DNA of 26,286 bases from CAIMZW01 sp037130455 (GTDB taxonomy: Bacteria > Actinomycetota > Actinomycetes > Nanopelagicales > Nanopelagicaceae), in the NCBI GenBank assembly GCA_037130455.1, contig JBAXSZ010000021.1, positions 1-26,286 on the forward strand. The letters run 5' to 3'. The translations under genes were made by a program, and so were the position numbers. Below are positions 15,301 through 22,678 of this stretch, one piece after another; positions within the stretch are counted from its first letter, which is position 1; each line of letters begins with the position of its first letter. The notes beneath the pieces are model-generated. The model ran no database searches. It was not told where the DNA came from and saw nothing but the letters and a program-made list of their open reading frames with translations.

Positions 15301-16344
15301 ATGTCATTTAATTCTTTCTGGTTCGTCATCATCGCCGTTCTCTGGATCGGTTACTTCATTCTCGAAGGATTCGATTTCGGTGTTGGTATGACTTTGAAAT
15401 ATGTTGCAAAGGATCAAGCCGAGCGTCGGGCAGTATTGACCACGCTCGGACCGGTTTGGGATGGCAATGAAGTCTGGTTGCTTGTTGCAGGTGGAGCTAC
15501 CTTCGCCGCCTTCCCCGAGTGGTATGCCACCTTGTTCAGTGGTTTCTATCTACCGTTATTTCTCATCTTGGTTTCTCTCATTGTTCGTGGTGTCTCCTTT
15601 GAGTACCGCAGCAAGTATGGAAAGCCAGAATGGCGTGGACGTTGGGACAATGCCATTGTCATTAGCAGCGCTCTTCCAGCGCTTCTCTGGGGAGTTGCCT
15701 TCGCAAATATTGTGAAAGGTGTCCCACTAAAAGATAACGGACACGGCGTCATCGAATATGTAGGAGGATTCTTCAATCTACTTAATCCATTCGCCCTGCT
15801 GGGTGGACTAACCACCTTCTTCCTCTTCGCAACGCATGGCGCATTCTTCTTGGCCTTGAAAACCCGAGGAGAAATTCGCGCACGTGCCAATTATTTGGCA
15901 GCCCGAACCGGCCTACTAACGGCGGTTTTGGCACTCATCTTCTTGGGTTGGACTACCTTCAAACTTACCCCTAAGACTGATGTCCGAATCTTGTCGTTGG
16001 TGGTTGTGGTTTCCTGGGTATTGGCTCTAGCAGCCCAACGGATGGGTCGCGATGGTTGGACCTTCTTGTTCTCCTCCATCACGGTTGCCATGGTGGTAAT
16101 CACCCTATTTGCTGCGCTCTATCCAAATGTCATGCCAAGCTCCTTGGATCCGGCATCTAGCCTGAACATATTTAACGCCTCCAGCACTCATTACACGCTC
16201 AAGGTAATGACCTATGTGGCGGTCGTCCTTACCCCCATTGTCCTGATCTACCAAGGTTGGACTTATTGGGTCTTCAGGAAGCGTATTAGTGCCACTGATA
16301 TCGCTTCGCCAAATGAAGGAGTTTTGGACAAGATACATCTGTGA
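15301..16344 (+). CDS. cydB: Cytochrome bd quinol oxidase subunit II
   Basis: 347 aa from the chosen start, about eight membrane helices. Typical CydB blocks are LEGFDFGVGM near the N-terminus, GPVWDGNEVWLLVAGGATFAAFP, the FEYRSK segment, and the later THGAFFLALKTRGEIRARA. It pairs with CydA and carries no heme of its own. An in-frame GTG (15292) and ATG (15295) exist upstream, but AAGGGG at 15287-15292 is spaced eight bases from ATG 15301, so that start is preferred. The gene begins 12 nt after cydA stops and its TGA overlaps the GTG of cydD in GTGA. Confidence 0.96.
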   Translation: MSFNSFWFVIIAVLWIGYFILEGFDFGVGMTLKYVAKDQAERRAVLTTLGPVWDGNEVWLLVAGGATFAAFPEWYATLFSGFYLPLFLILVSLIVRGVSFEYRSKYGKPEWRGRWDNAIVISSALPALLWGVAFANIVKGVPLKDNGHGVIEYVGGFFNLLNPFALLGGLTTFFLFATHGAFFLALKTRGEIRARANYLAARTGLLTAVLALIFLGWTTFKLTPKTDVRILSLVVVVSWVLALAAQRMGRDGWTFLFSSITVAMVVITLFAALYPNVMPSSLDPASSLNIFNASSTHYTLKVMTYVAVVLTPIVLIYQGWTYWVFRKRISATDIASPNEGVLDKIHL

Positions 16345-17972
16345 AACCACTAGATCCGCGGCTGCTTCGATATTCCAGAAGTAGCCGCGGATTTGTTTTT
16401 CTCCAGGCCCTGATGGCAATAATTAACGCCGGACTTGTTATCGCCCAAAGTTATTTCATCGCAACTATTGTGGTGGACGTTTTCCAAAAACATTTCTCAG
16501 TTTCAGATGTCGCTGCCAATATGCGAATGGTTGCATTTATTTATATTGGTCGATCTTTAGTGAGTTATTCCATTGAACGATTGGCTGCCAGTTATAGCGT
16601 TGAGATTCGAAACGAATTACGAACTGGACTCCTGGATAAAGTTATGTCAGGGAAATCTCCTGCGGTCTTCAATGAAGGACCGGGAAGCATTTCGTTACTG
16701 GCAACTAAAGGCATAGATAACCTAGATTCCTATTTTTCAAGATTCTTACCGCAACTATTCATCGCCGCCGTTGTTCCACTCTCGGTTGGATTGACCATTG
16801 CAAGTCAAGACAAAGTATCGGGACTAATTGTGGTTTTCACGGTTCCACTCATTCCGCTCTTCGGAATCATGATTGGTAGATTCACTGGTGCCGCCACTGA
16901 AAAACGTTGGCAGACTATGTCACTGTTGAGCGGCTATTTCTTAGATTTACTCACTGGATTACCAACCCTTAAAGTGTTCAATCGATCATCGAAGCAGGAA
17001 GAAAAGCTAGATGAAGTAGGTCAACGTTATCGCCTTGAAACTATGAAAGTTCTACGGATATCGTTTTTATCCTCGCTTGCGCTAGAAATAATTGCCACCC
17101 TCTCCGTAGCTTTAATAGCAGTTTCCATTGGCCTGCGATTGGTCAACGGGTCGTTAAATTTGAGAACTGGGCTATTCATTTTGATACTTTCGCCCGAGGT
17201 TTATTGGCCTATTCGCCAAGTCGCGCTTTATTTCCATGCTGCAGCAGATGGAGTGGAGGCCGCCAATAGAATTTTTGCAATCCTGGAACAACCAGAAAGT
17301 GATGGCTCTGGTGCAATTAGCGGAGTAGTGCGAATTTCATGGAACTCCTTAACGGTGGATTTTCCGGGGAGAAAACAAATCGCGATCCCAGCGGGAGAAT
17401 TTTTACCGGGGAAGGTCAACATTGTTGTTGGTCCTTCGGGGGCTGGTAAAAGCACTTTCCTATCGCTGCTCTTAGGATTTGGCTCGAATTTTCAAGGAAA
17501 GTTACTTATATCAACTGCAGCAGGTGATGCCGACATTCGATCTCTTTCCTCGGAGAGCTGGCGATCGCTAATATCTTGGCTTCCCCAAGATGTGAATTTT
17601 CCTTCCGGAACAGTTCGTGAAATTCTCCAGCACGCGGCCAAGATTGATGATGCCGAACTAATCGCAGCACTTGCCCGAGTTGGATTAGCTCCTGCGGATT
17701 TGCCAATGGGACTAGATACTGCGCTGGGAACTTTGACCGAAACGCTTTCGGTGGGACAGAGGCGCAAAATCGCACTGGCTAGGGCGCTATTGAAACCTGC
17801 AGAAATTTTGATCTTGGATGAGCCTTCTGCATCAGTGGATGATGTCAGCGAAGCCGATATCGCTAAGGCGATTTCGTCGGAAGTGGCAGCAGGAAAGATA
17901 GTTATTCTAGTTACCCATCGACTGAACCTGATTGATGCTCCTGCGACCGTCAATTTTGGGAGCGGGGAATGA
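16341..17972 (+). CDS. cydD: ABC transporter CydD, heterodimeric thiol/heme exporter subunit
   Basis: 543 aa: an exporter-type membrane domain (about 15-300, six helices) followed by an ATPase domain. Walker A is GPSGAGKST (364-372), Q-loop LPQD (414-417), signature LSVGQRRKIALARA (469-482), Walker B ILILDEP (489-495), and H526 in the switch VTHR. The signature reads LSVGQ instead of LSGGQ, and the Walker B glutamate is kept. CydDC is required for assembly of cytochrome bd; it exports cysteine or glutathione in E. coli, and heme binding or transport has also been reported. GTG 16341 overlaps the cydB stop by 4 nt and the end overlaps cydC in ATGA, so translation is coupled. Confidence 0.93.
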   Translation: MKPLDPRLLRYSRSSRGFVFLQALMAIINAGLVIAQSYFIATIVVDVFQKHFSVSDVAANMRMVAFIYIGRSLVSYSIERLAASYSVEIRNELRTGLLDKVMSGKSPAVFNEGPGSISLLATKGIDNLDSYFSRFLPQLFIAAVVPLSVGLTIASQDKVSGLIVVFTVPLIPLFGIMIGRFTGAATEKRWQTMSLLSGYFLDLLTGLPTLKVFNRSSKQEEKLDEVGQRYRLETMKVLRISFLSSLALEIIATLSVALIAVSIGLRLVNGSLNLRTGLFILILSPEVYWPIRQVALYFHAAADGVEAANRIFAILEQPESDGSGAISGVVRISWNSLTVDFPGRKQIAIPAGEFLPGKVNIVVGPSGAGKSTFLSLLLGFGSNFQGKLLISTAAGDADIRSLSSESWRSLISWLPQDVNFPSGTVREILQHAAKIDDAELIAALARVGLAPADLPMGLDTALGTLTETLSVGQRRKIALARALLKPAEILILDEPSASVDDVSEADIAKAISSEVAAGKIVILVTHRLNLIDAPATVNFGSGE

Positions 17973-19540
17973 AAGAGCTTCGATCGCTTGTTAAACCAGA
18001 GCTAGGCAAGATTTTAGCGGCCGCACTCATCGGAGGTCTTTCCTCGTCTATGGCGGTGGGCCTATTGGCCTGCAGTGCCTGGCTGATATCCATGGCTTCA
18101 ATGGAGCCACCTATTCTGGTTTTGGAAGTTGCGATTGTGGCGGTTCGCTTCTTTGGTTTAGGAAGAGGGGTGCTGCGCTACAGCGCAAGGTTGATTGAAC
18201 ACAACAGCGCACTTCGCACACTGAGCCGAATCAGAATTGGGATTTACCATCAAATCGAATCACAACTGCCTTCCTATTTTTCACAATTGAGGAGAGGTGA
18301 ACTCCTGAGAAATCTCGTGGCAGACAGTGAACTGTTACAAGATCTCTGGTTGCGCATTGCGAATCCATGGATCGGTGCGGTGATTTCTGGTGTTGCTGGT
18401 CTTGGAATCATATTTGCCCTACTCCCACGACTAGCGGTTATTCTCTCGGCCATCTTTGTCCTTGCGATCTTCTTAATTCCGATAAGCGCCGTTCTATTAA
18501 GCGCTAATGAAAACCAACGAAGTGAAGAATCAAAAGTATTTGATGCAATTATTCAAGCTAGTGATTCAGTTCAAGAATCTCTCATTTTTGGGTATCAAGA
18601 TCAACTTAAAGAATCCATCGCCCAAGCTCAGACAAAACTTAATTGGATTGATTTAAAAAGCGGCATTGCTTCTGGAGTATCTACTGCAACGCAAATCGCG
18701 CTCACTGGCGTGAGTGTAATTATTGCTGCCCTCTATTCCATCCCTGCTTTTACTGATAAATCATTAGCCGGAGTCAATGTTGCTGTGGTCGTTCTCTTAC
18801 CTTTGGTCATTTTTGATGGACTAACGGGCTTGCCCGCCGCCTTTTCCAGATTGCCTACGGTTCAAAATTCTGCAAAAGGTGTAGATCAAATATTGAGTCA
18901 AAAATCGGATCAACTGATTCCATCGGTGCCAATGTCAGGTGCACATTTCACGATAAATTTCTCGCGGGTAGTTCCTCAACTTCCTGAAGTAGATTTGGCT
19001 CCCTATTCTGGAATGGCCAAGCCAGGTCTGCCCTTGATTATTTCGGGCAAAAGCGGAGCCGGGAAATCATCTTTGGTCCATGCACTTATTGGCTTTCTGG
19101 AGTATTCGGGTGAGATCCTGATCAATGAGCTCCCAGCTAAGGCATTTTCATCAACTAGTCGGATCGAGCACTGTTCGATCTTGCTGCAACAGGATCATCT
19201 CTTTGCTACCTCTATCAGAGAGAATTTGCGAATTGGTTCCCCCGATGCCACCGACGAAGAACTATTTGCGGTCTTAGCGAAAGTGGAATTGGCTGAATTA
19301 GTGCGTGGTATCGGATTAGACACTCACATTGGACAATACGGACATAATTTTTCTGGTGGCGAGAAACAGCGGATCAAGTTGGCACGTACCTTGCTTCGAG
19401 ATCGCCCCATTGTGATTTTGGATGAACCTTTTGAATATTTGGATTTGGAACAAGCCAGGCGAATCGCTCGATCAGTTGGCGACTATTGCCGAGATAAAAC
19501 TCTAATCGTTGTCTCTCATTTGCCGGTGGATCTCCAGTAA
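17969..19540 (+). CDS. cydC: ABC transporter CydC, heterodimeric thiol/heme exporter subunit
   Basis: 523 aa, partner of CydD. The membrane domain spans about 12-300. The ATPase part is degenerate upstream of Walker A (few beta-strand landmarks) but has GKSGAGKSS (360-368), LLQQDH (405-410) at the Q-loop, signature FSGGEKQRIKLART (461-474), Walker B VILDEP (482-487) and H517 in VVSH. The protein stops just after the H-loop, so the usual C-terminal segment is very short. It starts within the cydD stop codon (ATGA). Assignment as CydC rests on position, the consensus signature and the SAWLISMASMEPPILVLEVAIVAVRFFG region typical of CydC. Confidence 0.93.
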   Translation: MKELRSLVKPELGKILAAALIGGLSSSMAVGLLACSAWLISMASMEPPILVLEVAIVAVRFFGLGRGVLRYSARLIEHNSALRTLSRIRIGIYHQIESQLPSYFSQLRRGELLRNLVADSELLQDLWLRIANPWIGAVISGVAGLGIIFALLPRLAVILSAIFVLAIFLIPISAVLLSANENQRSEESKVFDAIIQASDSVQESLIFGYQDQLKESIAQAQTKLNWIDLKSGIASGVSTATQIALTGVSVIIAALYSIPAFTDKSLAGVNVAVVVLLPLVIFDGLTGLPAAFSRLPTVQNSAKGVDQILSQKSDQLIPSVPMSGAHFTINFSRVVPQLPEVDLAPYSGMAKPGLPLIISGKSGAGKSSLVHALIGFLEYSGEILINELPAKAFSSTSRIEHCSILLQQDHLFATSIRENLRIGSPDATDEELFAVLAKVELAELVRGIGLDTHIGQYGHNFSGGEKQRIKLARTLLRDRPIVILDEPFEYLDLEQARRIARSVGDYCRDKTLIVVSHLPVDLQ

Positions 19541-19549
19541 AGTTTGGCC
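19538..19549 (+). promoter_or_regulatory. Possible leaderless promoter for the SCO gene overlapping the cydC stop
   Basis: TAAAGT (19538-19543) includes the cydC TAA stop codon and is followed by TTGGCC and ATG 19550, giving the recurrent six-base spacing. No Shine-Dalgarno sequence is seen. The hexamer matches the -10 consensus at four of six positions. Confidence 0.4.
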
Positions 19550-20371
19550 ATGAATCAAAAAAGAAAAATTGCTCAAGTTTCTTCGATGCTCGTTCTAAGC
19601 GCGCTATTTCTTTCTGGATGTGGTTCTACATCCAACACTTCATCTGGTTCGCCGAAAAAATTTACACTTCCCGAAGCTGGCCAAGGAGCCGCAGCACCTA
19701 TGGGTGGAACTTATTTAAATCAGAAATTGCCCGCGCCGGTTCTGGCTCTCCCGCTGGTGGATTCGACTGGAACGAAAATTTCGCTAGCTTCCTTCGCCGG
19801 CAAAACCGTTATCTTGGCTAACTTCCTAACTTCATGCCAAGAAATCTGCCCGATGGTTAGTGCAAATATGCGCGATCTAGCCGATGCCATTTCTGGAAGC
19901 GAACTTAAGGGAAAAGTTGAAGTGGTGGAAGTCAGTGTCGATGCTGGGATGGACAAGCCAGCACGATTGCGGGCGTATCAGGCGCTATACGGAGAAAAAA
20001 ATTGGACCCTGGCCACTGGTTCGGAAGCAGCTCTGAAAGCCTTATGGAGTTACTTTGGAGCTCCCGCAACCAAGACGGTGAAGACTGCCAGCGACGCCGC
20101 CAATGCACCCACAGATTGGCAGACCGGCAAGCCCATTACTTACGACTATGTTCATGCCGATATCGTGCTAATTATCAATCCCGATTCCACCTGGAGTTGG
20201 ATGGATTTAGCGGCTCCACAAACTGTGGCAAAGAAAGTTCCCGCAAAGATGCAATCCTTTTTAAGCGATGAAGGCCAAACGAACTTGTCCAAGCCAGATG
20301 CCTTCTCCTGGAGCGTTGATACTGTCCTGGCGGCGCTGAGCCAATTGACCGGTGTTTCAATTAAGGTTTAA
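19550..20371 (+). CDS. SCO1/SenC-type copper chaperone lipoprotein
   Basis: 273 aa. A lipoprotein signal peptide ends in L-S-G-C (21-24), so C24 should be lipidated and the protein sits outside the membrane. The thioredoxin-like SCO domain has NFLTSCQEICPMV with copper-binding cysteines C96 and C100, and the conserved histidine in YDYVHADIVLIINPD near residue 202. SCO proteins deliver copper to, or reduce, the CuA site of heme-copper oxidases. A CuA-type subunit II is encoded at 24537-25343, a likely client, whereas the adjacent bd oxidase has no copper. ATG 19550 is preferred to the in-frame TTG six bases earlier. It begins 9 nt after cydC, so read-through co-expression is also possible. Confidence 0.92.
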   Translation: MNQKRKIAQVSSMLVLSALFLSGCGSTSNTSSGSPKKFTLPEAGQGAAAPMGGTYLNQKLPAPVLALPLVDSTGTKISLASFAGKTVILANFLTSCQEICPMVSANMRDLADAISGSELKGKVEVVEVSVDAGMDKPARLRAYQALYGEKNWTLATGSEAALKALWSYFGAPATKTVKTASDAANAPTDWQTGKPITYDYVHADIVLIINPDSTWSWMDLAAPQTVAKKVPAKMQSFLSDEGQTNLSKPDAFSWSVDTVLAALSQLTGVSIKV

Positions 20372-20472
20372 ATCTAATCCAAATTTACTAAAATTCTCTT
20401 TTTTGGACTCAATGTAGTCTCTTTCCGACGGATTCCAATCCTTAAAATCTCATTATGGACTATATTAACGCC
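20372..20472 (+). promoter_or_regulatory. hip promoter region with candidate operator
   Basis: In this region GGATT-CC-AATCC (20430-20441) is a perfect short inverted repeat, and TATATT (20461-20466) is a good -10 box. The repeat would overlap or abut the -35 position, a natural place for the HTH protein to repress its own operon. A second weak inverted repeat, GACT-CAATGT-AGTC, lies at 20406-20419. E. coli HipB uses TATCC-N8-GGATA sites, so this resembles the principle but not the exact sequence. Confidence 0.45.
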
Positions 20473-20493
20473 ATGGGTGTCACATGGGAATGA
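20473..20493 (+). other. Six-codon leaderless upstream ORF ending on the hipB start
   Basis: ATG 20473 lies six bases after the TATATT box, exactly where leaderless start codons sit elsewhere in the window. It encodes M-G-V-T-W-E and stops with TGA at 20491-20493, overlapping ATG 20490 in the hipB frame as ATGA. Ribosomes starting on the leaderless end could re-initiate on hipB. It is too short for codon statistics; the case rests on spacing and overlap. Confidence 0.4.
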
Positions 20494-20768
20494 TTGTTCG
20501 AAGTACAAAGGGTTGGGAGCAAGAAATTGGAGCTCGGATTAGGGCCATCAGAAAGCGCTCTGAATTAACGCAACAGGAGTTAGCCGATTTAGCCAACGTT
20601 TCGCGTTCGGCGATCAAGTACTTAGAAGCTGGTCATGGTTCAAGTTTGGCCACCTTTATCGGGGTAGCCAAGGCGCTCAATCTAGATAAGGAAATAGATC
20701 AAATTTTTGCTCTCTCCTCCCAAATTTCACCGATGGCTCTTTTGGCGAAGAAATCTAAATCTAAGTGA
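20484..20768 (+). CDS. hipB: HipB-like HTH (Xre/Cro family) antitoxin and repressor
   Basis: 94 aa. Residues 15-75 form a single Xre-type helix-turn-helix domain: IGARIRAIRKRSELTQQELADLANVSRSAIKYLEAG, with recognition helix SRSAIKYLE. The C-terminal end is lysine-rich. By its position directly before hipA it is the antitoxin and autorepressor of a HipBA-type module. Two in-frame starts exist, ATG 20484 and ATG 20490; the second overlaps the stop of a six-codon leaderless ORF and may be the real one, giving 92 aa. The stop TGA overlaps the GTG of hipA by 4 nt. Confidence 0.85.
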   Translation: MGMIVRSTKGWEQEIGARIRAIRKRSELTQQELADLANVSRSAIKYLEAGHGSSLATFIGVAKALNLDKEIDQIFALSSQISPMALLAKKSKSK

Positions 20769-22075
20769 GTTCTTTTCGCAGAATAGAGGTCCTAGAGGTC
20801 CGGTGCTGGGGAAAATTAGTAGGGGCCGTGGCGCAGGACCCAACTTTAGATCTTCAGGTATTTGAATATTCCGCGGAATGGAACACGAAGAATATTCAAC
20901 TCTCACCAATCCATATGAGGAATAGAAGCGGCACCTACATCTTTCCGCAACTATCCAAATCCACTTTTTATGGACTGCCGGCAATGTTGGCAGATGCACT
21001 TCCCGATGATTTCGGGAACGCGGTCATCGACGCATGGTTGAGCGAAGAAGGAATAGATAAAGAATCGATTTCCAGTTTAGATCGACTTGCCTACGCGGGA
21101 GAGCGCGCCTTAGGTGCCTTAACTTTTCACCCGGCCCACTCGGGGCTTAACGGTCCTGGGACTTCGATCGCCCTTGCCGAATTAGTTCAGAGCGCTCGCA
21201 TTATCGTTGCCGGAGCAATTAATGATTCATCTTCCTACAAGGAAGCGCTATTACAACTCATCCAAGTTGGTTCCTCTGCCGGAGGTGCCAGAGCTAAAGC
21301 GCTAGTGCAATTTAACCCCTCAACCGAAGTGATTCGATCGGGGTACACGAATGCCGAATCTGGATTTTCGCCATGGCTTATTAAGCTTGACGGCGTCAGC
21401 AAATCTGCCGATGGTTCTATTAATTCACTGGGAGTTCCAGAGCAATTTACTCGAATTGAATACGGCTATTATCTAATGGCATGTGCTGCTGGAATTGAGA
21501 TGGCAGAGTCCAGGCTTCTTCTAGAAGGTTCTCGTGCCCACTTCTTAACGAAGCGATTCGATCGGGACTCTTCGGGAGAACGAATCCATTATCAATCCCT
21601 CTGCGCGTTGGATCATCTAGATTTTAGAATGCAGGATACTCATGCGTATGCGCAGTATCTGAACGTGGCCAGGAAGCTTAATCTGCGCGATGATGAGTTG
21701 GCTCAATGTTTTAGAAGAATGGTTTTCAATATTTTTGCGCTTAATCGTGATGATCACACCAAGAACTTCGGATTTCTTCTCGCAGAAAATAGCGAGTGGA
21801 AACTCGCGCCAGCATTTGATTTAACTTATGCCTTCAATCCAATGGGTAAATGGACCCAAAGACATCAGATGAGTGTAAATGGAAAATTCGAAAATATATC
21901 GCTTACAGATATTTACACCTTAGGGGACATGTATTCGATCCCGGCATATAAGAAAATCGTTGCCGATGTTGGTGCAGTAATCAGCCAGTGGCGCGATTTT
22001 GCGCTACTGGCTGATGTTGAAGATCATACAAGTGAGTTCATCAATAGAAGTATTACGAATTTACAACCGAAATAA
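20765..22075 (+). CDS. hipA: HipA family serine/threonine kinase toxin
   Basis: 436 aa, full length for the family. The N-terminal lobe has YIFPQLSKSTFYGLPAMLADALPDDFGN (HipA_N type), the glycine-rich loop VGSSAGGARAKALV (168-181), K207 in PWLIKLDG (ATP lysine), and HFLTKRFDR (259-267). The catalytic segment NRDDHTKNF (327-335) places D329 where E. coli HipA has its catalytic Asp, and LAPAFDLTYAF (347-357) gives the metal-binding D352. All key residues are present, so it should be active. E. coli HipA phosphorylates glutamyl-tRNA synthetase to cause growth arrest; the target here is unknown. The start is GTG 20765 overlapping hipB. It ends 3 nt before the convergent cox operon stop with no terminator between. 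Confidence 0.92.
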   Translation: MSSFRRIEVLEVRCWGKLVGAVAQDPTLDLQVFEYSAEWNTKNIQLSPIHMRNRSGTYIFPQLSKSTFYGLPAMLADALPDDFGNAVIDAWLSEEGIDKESISSLDRLAYAGERALGALTFHPAHSGLNGPGTSIALAELVQSARIIVAGAINDSSSYKEALLQLIQVGSSAGGARAKALVQFNPSTEVIRSGYTNAESGFSPWLIKLDGVSKSADGSINSLGVPEQFTRIEYGYYLMACAAGIEMAESRLLLEGSRAHFLTKRFDRDSSGERIHYQSLCALDHLDFRMQDTHAYAQYLNVARKLNLRDDELAQCFRRMVFNIFALNRDDHTKNFGFLLAENSEWKLAPAFDLTYAFNPMGKWTQRHQMSVNGKFENISLTDIYTLGDMYSIPAYKKIVADVGAVISQWRDFALLADVEDHTSEFINRSITNLQPK

Positions 22076-22078
22076 GCC

Positions 22079-22678
22079 TCAGCTGATAAACGTAGTAGTT
22101 AGTGCACATGCAAGGCCAGATACGGCAATCCAAGTGAACCATGATCCAGCGGTTCGCAATCTCCATGTTTCTAGGATTTCATTGACATGAGCTCGTCGTG
22201 CCCGAAGCACTAACCCCAAGGCGATGAAACTTCCAACAAAATAGTGGAAGAAGTTGGCTCCTGCTAGGAGTAACCACATTGACGCATAGGAACCTTCAAA
22301 TACGCCGGTGTCCGGAGCTATGAATGGCATATTCGCAATCTGGTGCCACTGGTAATAACCACCAATGAGTAGGGCGACCAAAGTGATGATGGAAATTACT
22401 CCAAAACTACTGCGATTCTTTTCGCCAAAACGGTGAACTAGTGCGGCAACTACAAAAGGTAGAGCAGCTATCCATCCCGATGTCGAGGTGAAGTGATGAG
22501 CTCCTTTAGGAAGCCATCCACCATTTGCATTTAGGTTGCGAAGATAGAAGTAGGAAAAGATCATTCCGAAGACAAATGCACCATCGGCAACAATCAATAG
22601 CCGAACTCCTAGTCGTTCACGACGACCGACAACTTCTGGAGCATCGTGATGGACATGAAATTGAGTTTCAGCGCTCAT
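22079..22678 (-). CDS. ctaE: Heme-copper oxidase subunit III
   Basis: 199 aa with five predicted membrane helices (about 28-48, 64-85, 90-112, 130-155, 176-199), the usual bacterial subunit III form. The first helix RLLIVADGAFVFGMIFSYFYLRN corresponds to the conserved helix that in aa3 oxidases carries a glutamate in SE; here an aspartate follows VA, more like the CyoC-type S-D. Later GYYQWHQI and FFHYFVGSFIALGLV also fit. It stabilises subunit I and may affect proton uptake. Its ATG shares one base with the TAA of subunit I (TAATG), so the genes are translationally coupled. Similarity is low, and the call relies partly on context. Confidence 0.85.
   Translation of the reverse strand: MSAETQFHVHHDAPEVVGRRERLGVRLLIVADGAFVFGMIFSYFYLRNLNANGGWLPKGAHHFTSTSGWIAALPFVVAALVHRFGEKNRSSFGVISIITLVALLIGGYYQWHQIANMPFIAPDTGVFEGSYASMWLLLAGANFFHYFVGSFIALGLVLRARRAHVNEILETWRLRTAGSWFTWIAVSGLACALTTTFIS

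Noticed and set aside
19544..19549. TTG start for the SCO gene.
   Set aside because: ATG 19550 gives a normal lipoprotein signal peptide and correct spacing to the TAAAGT box.
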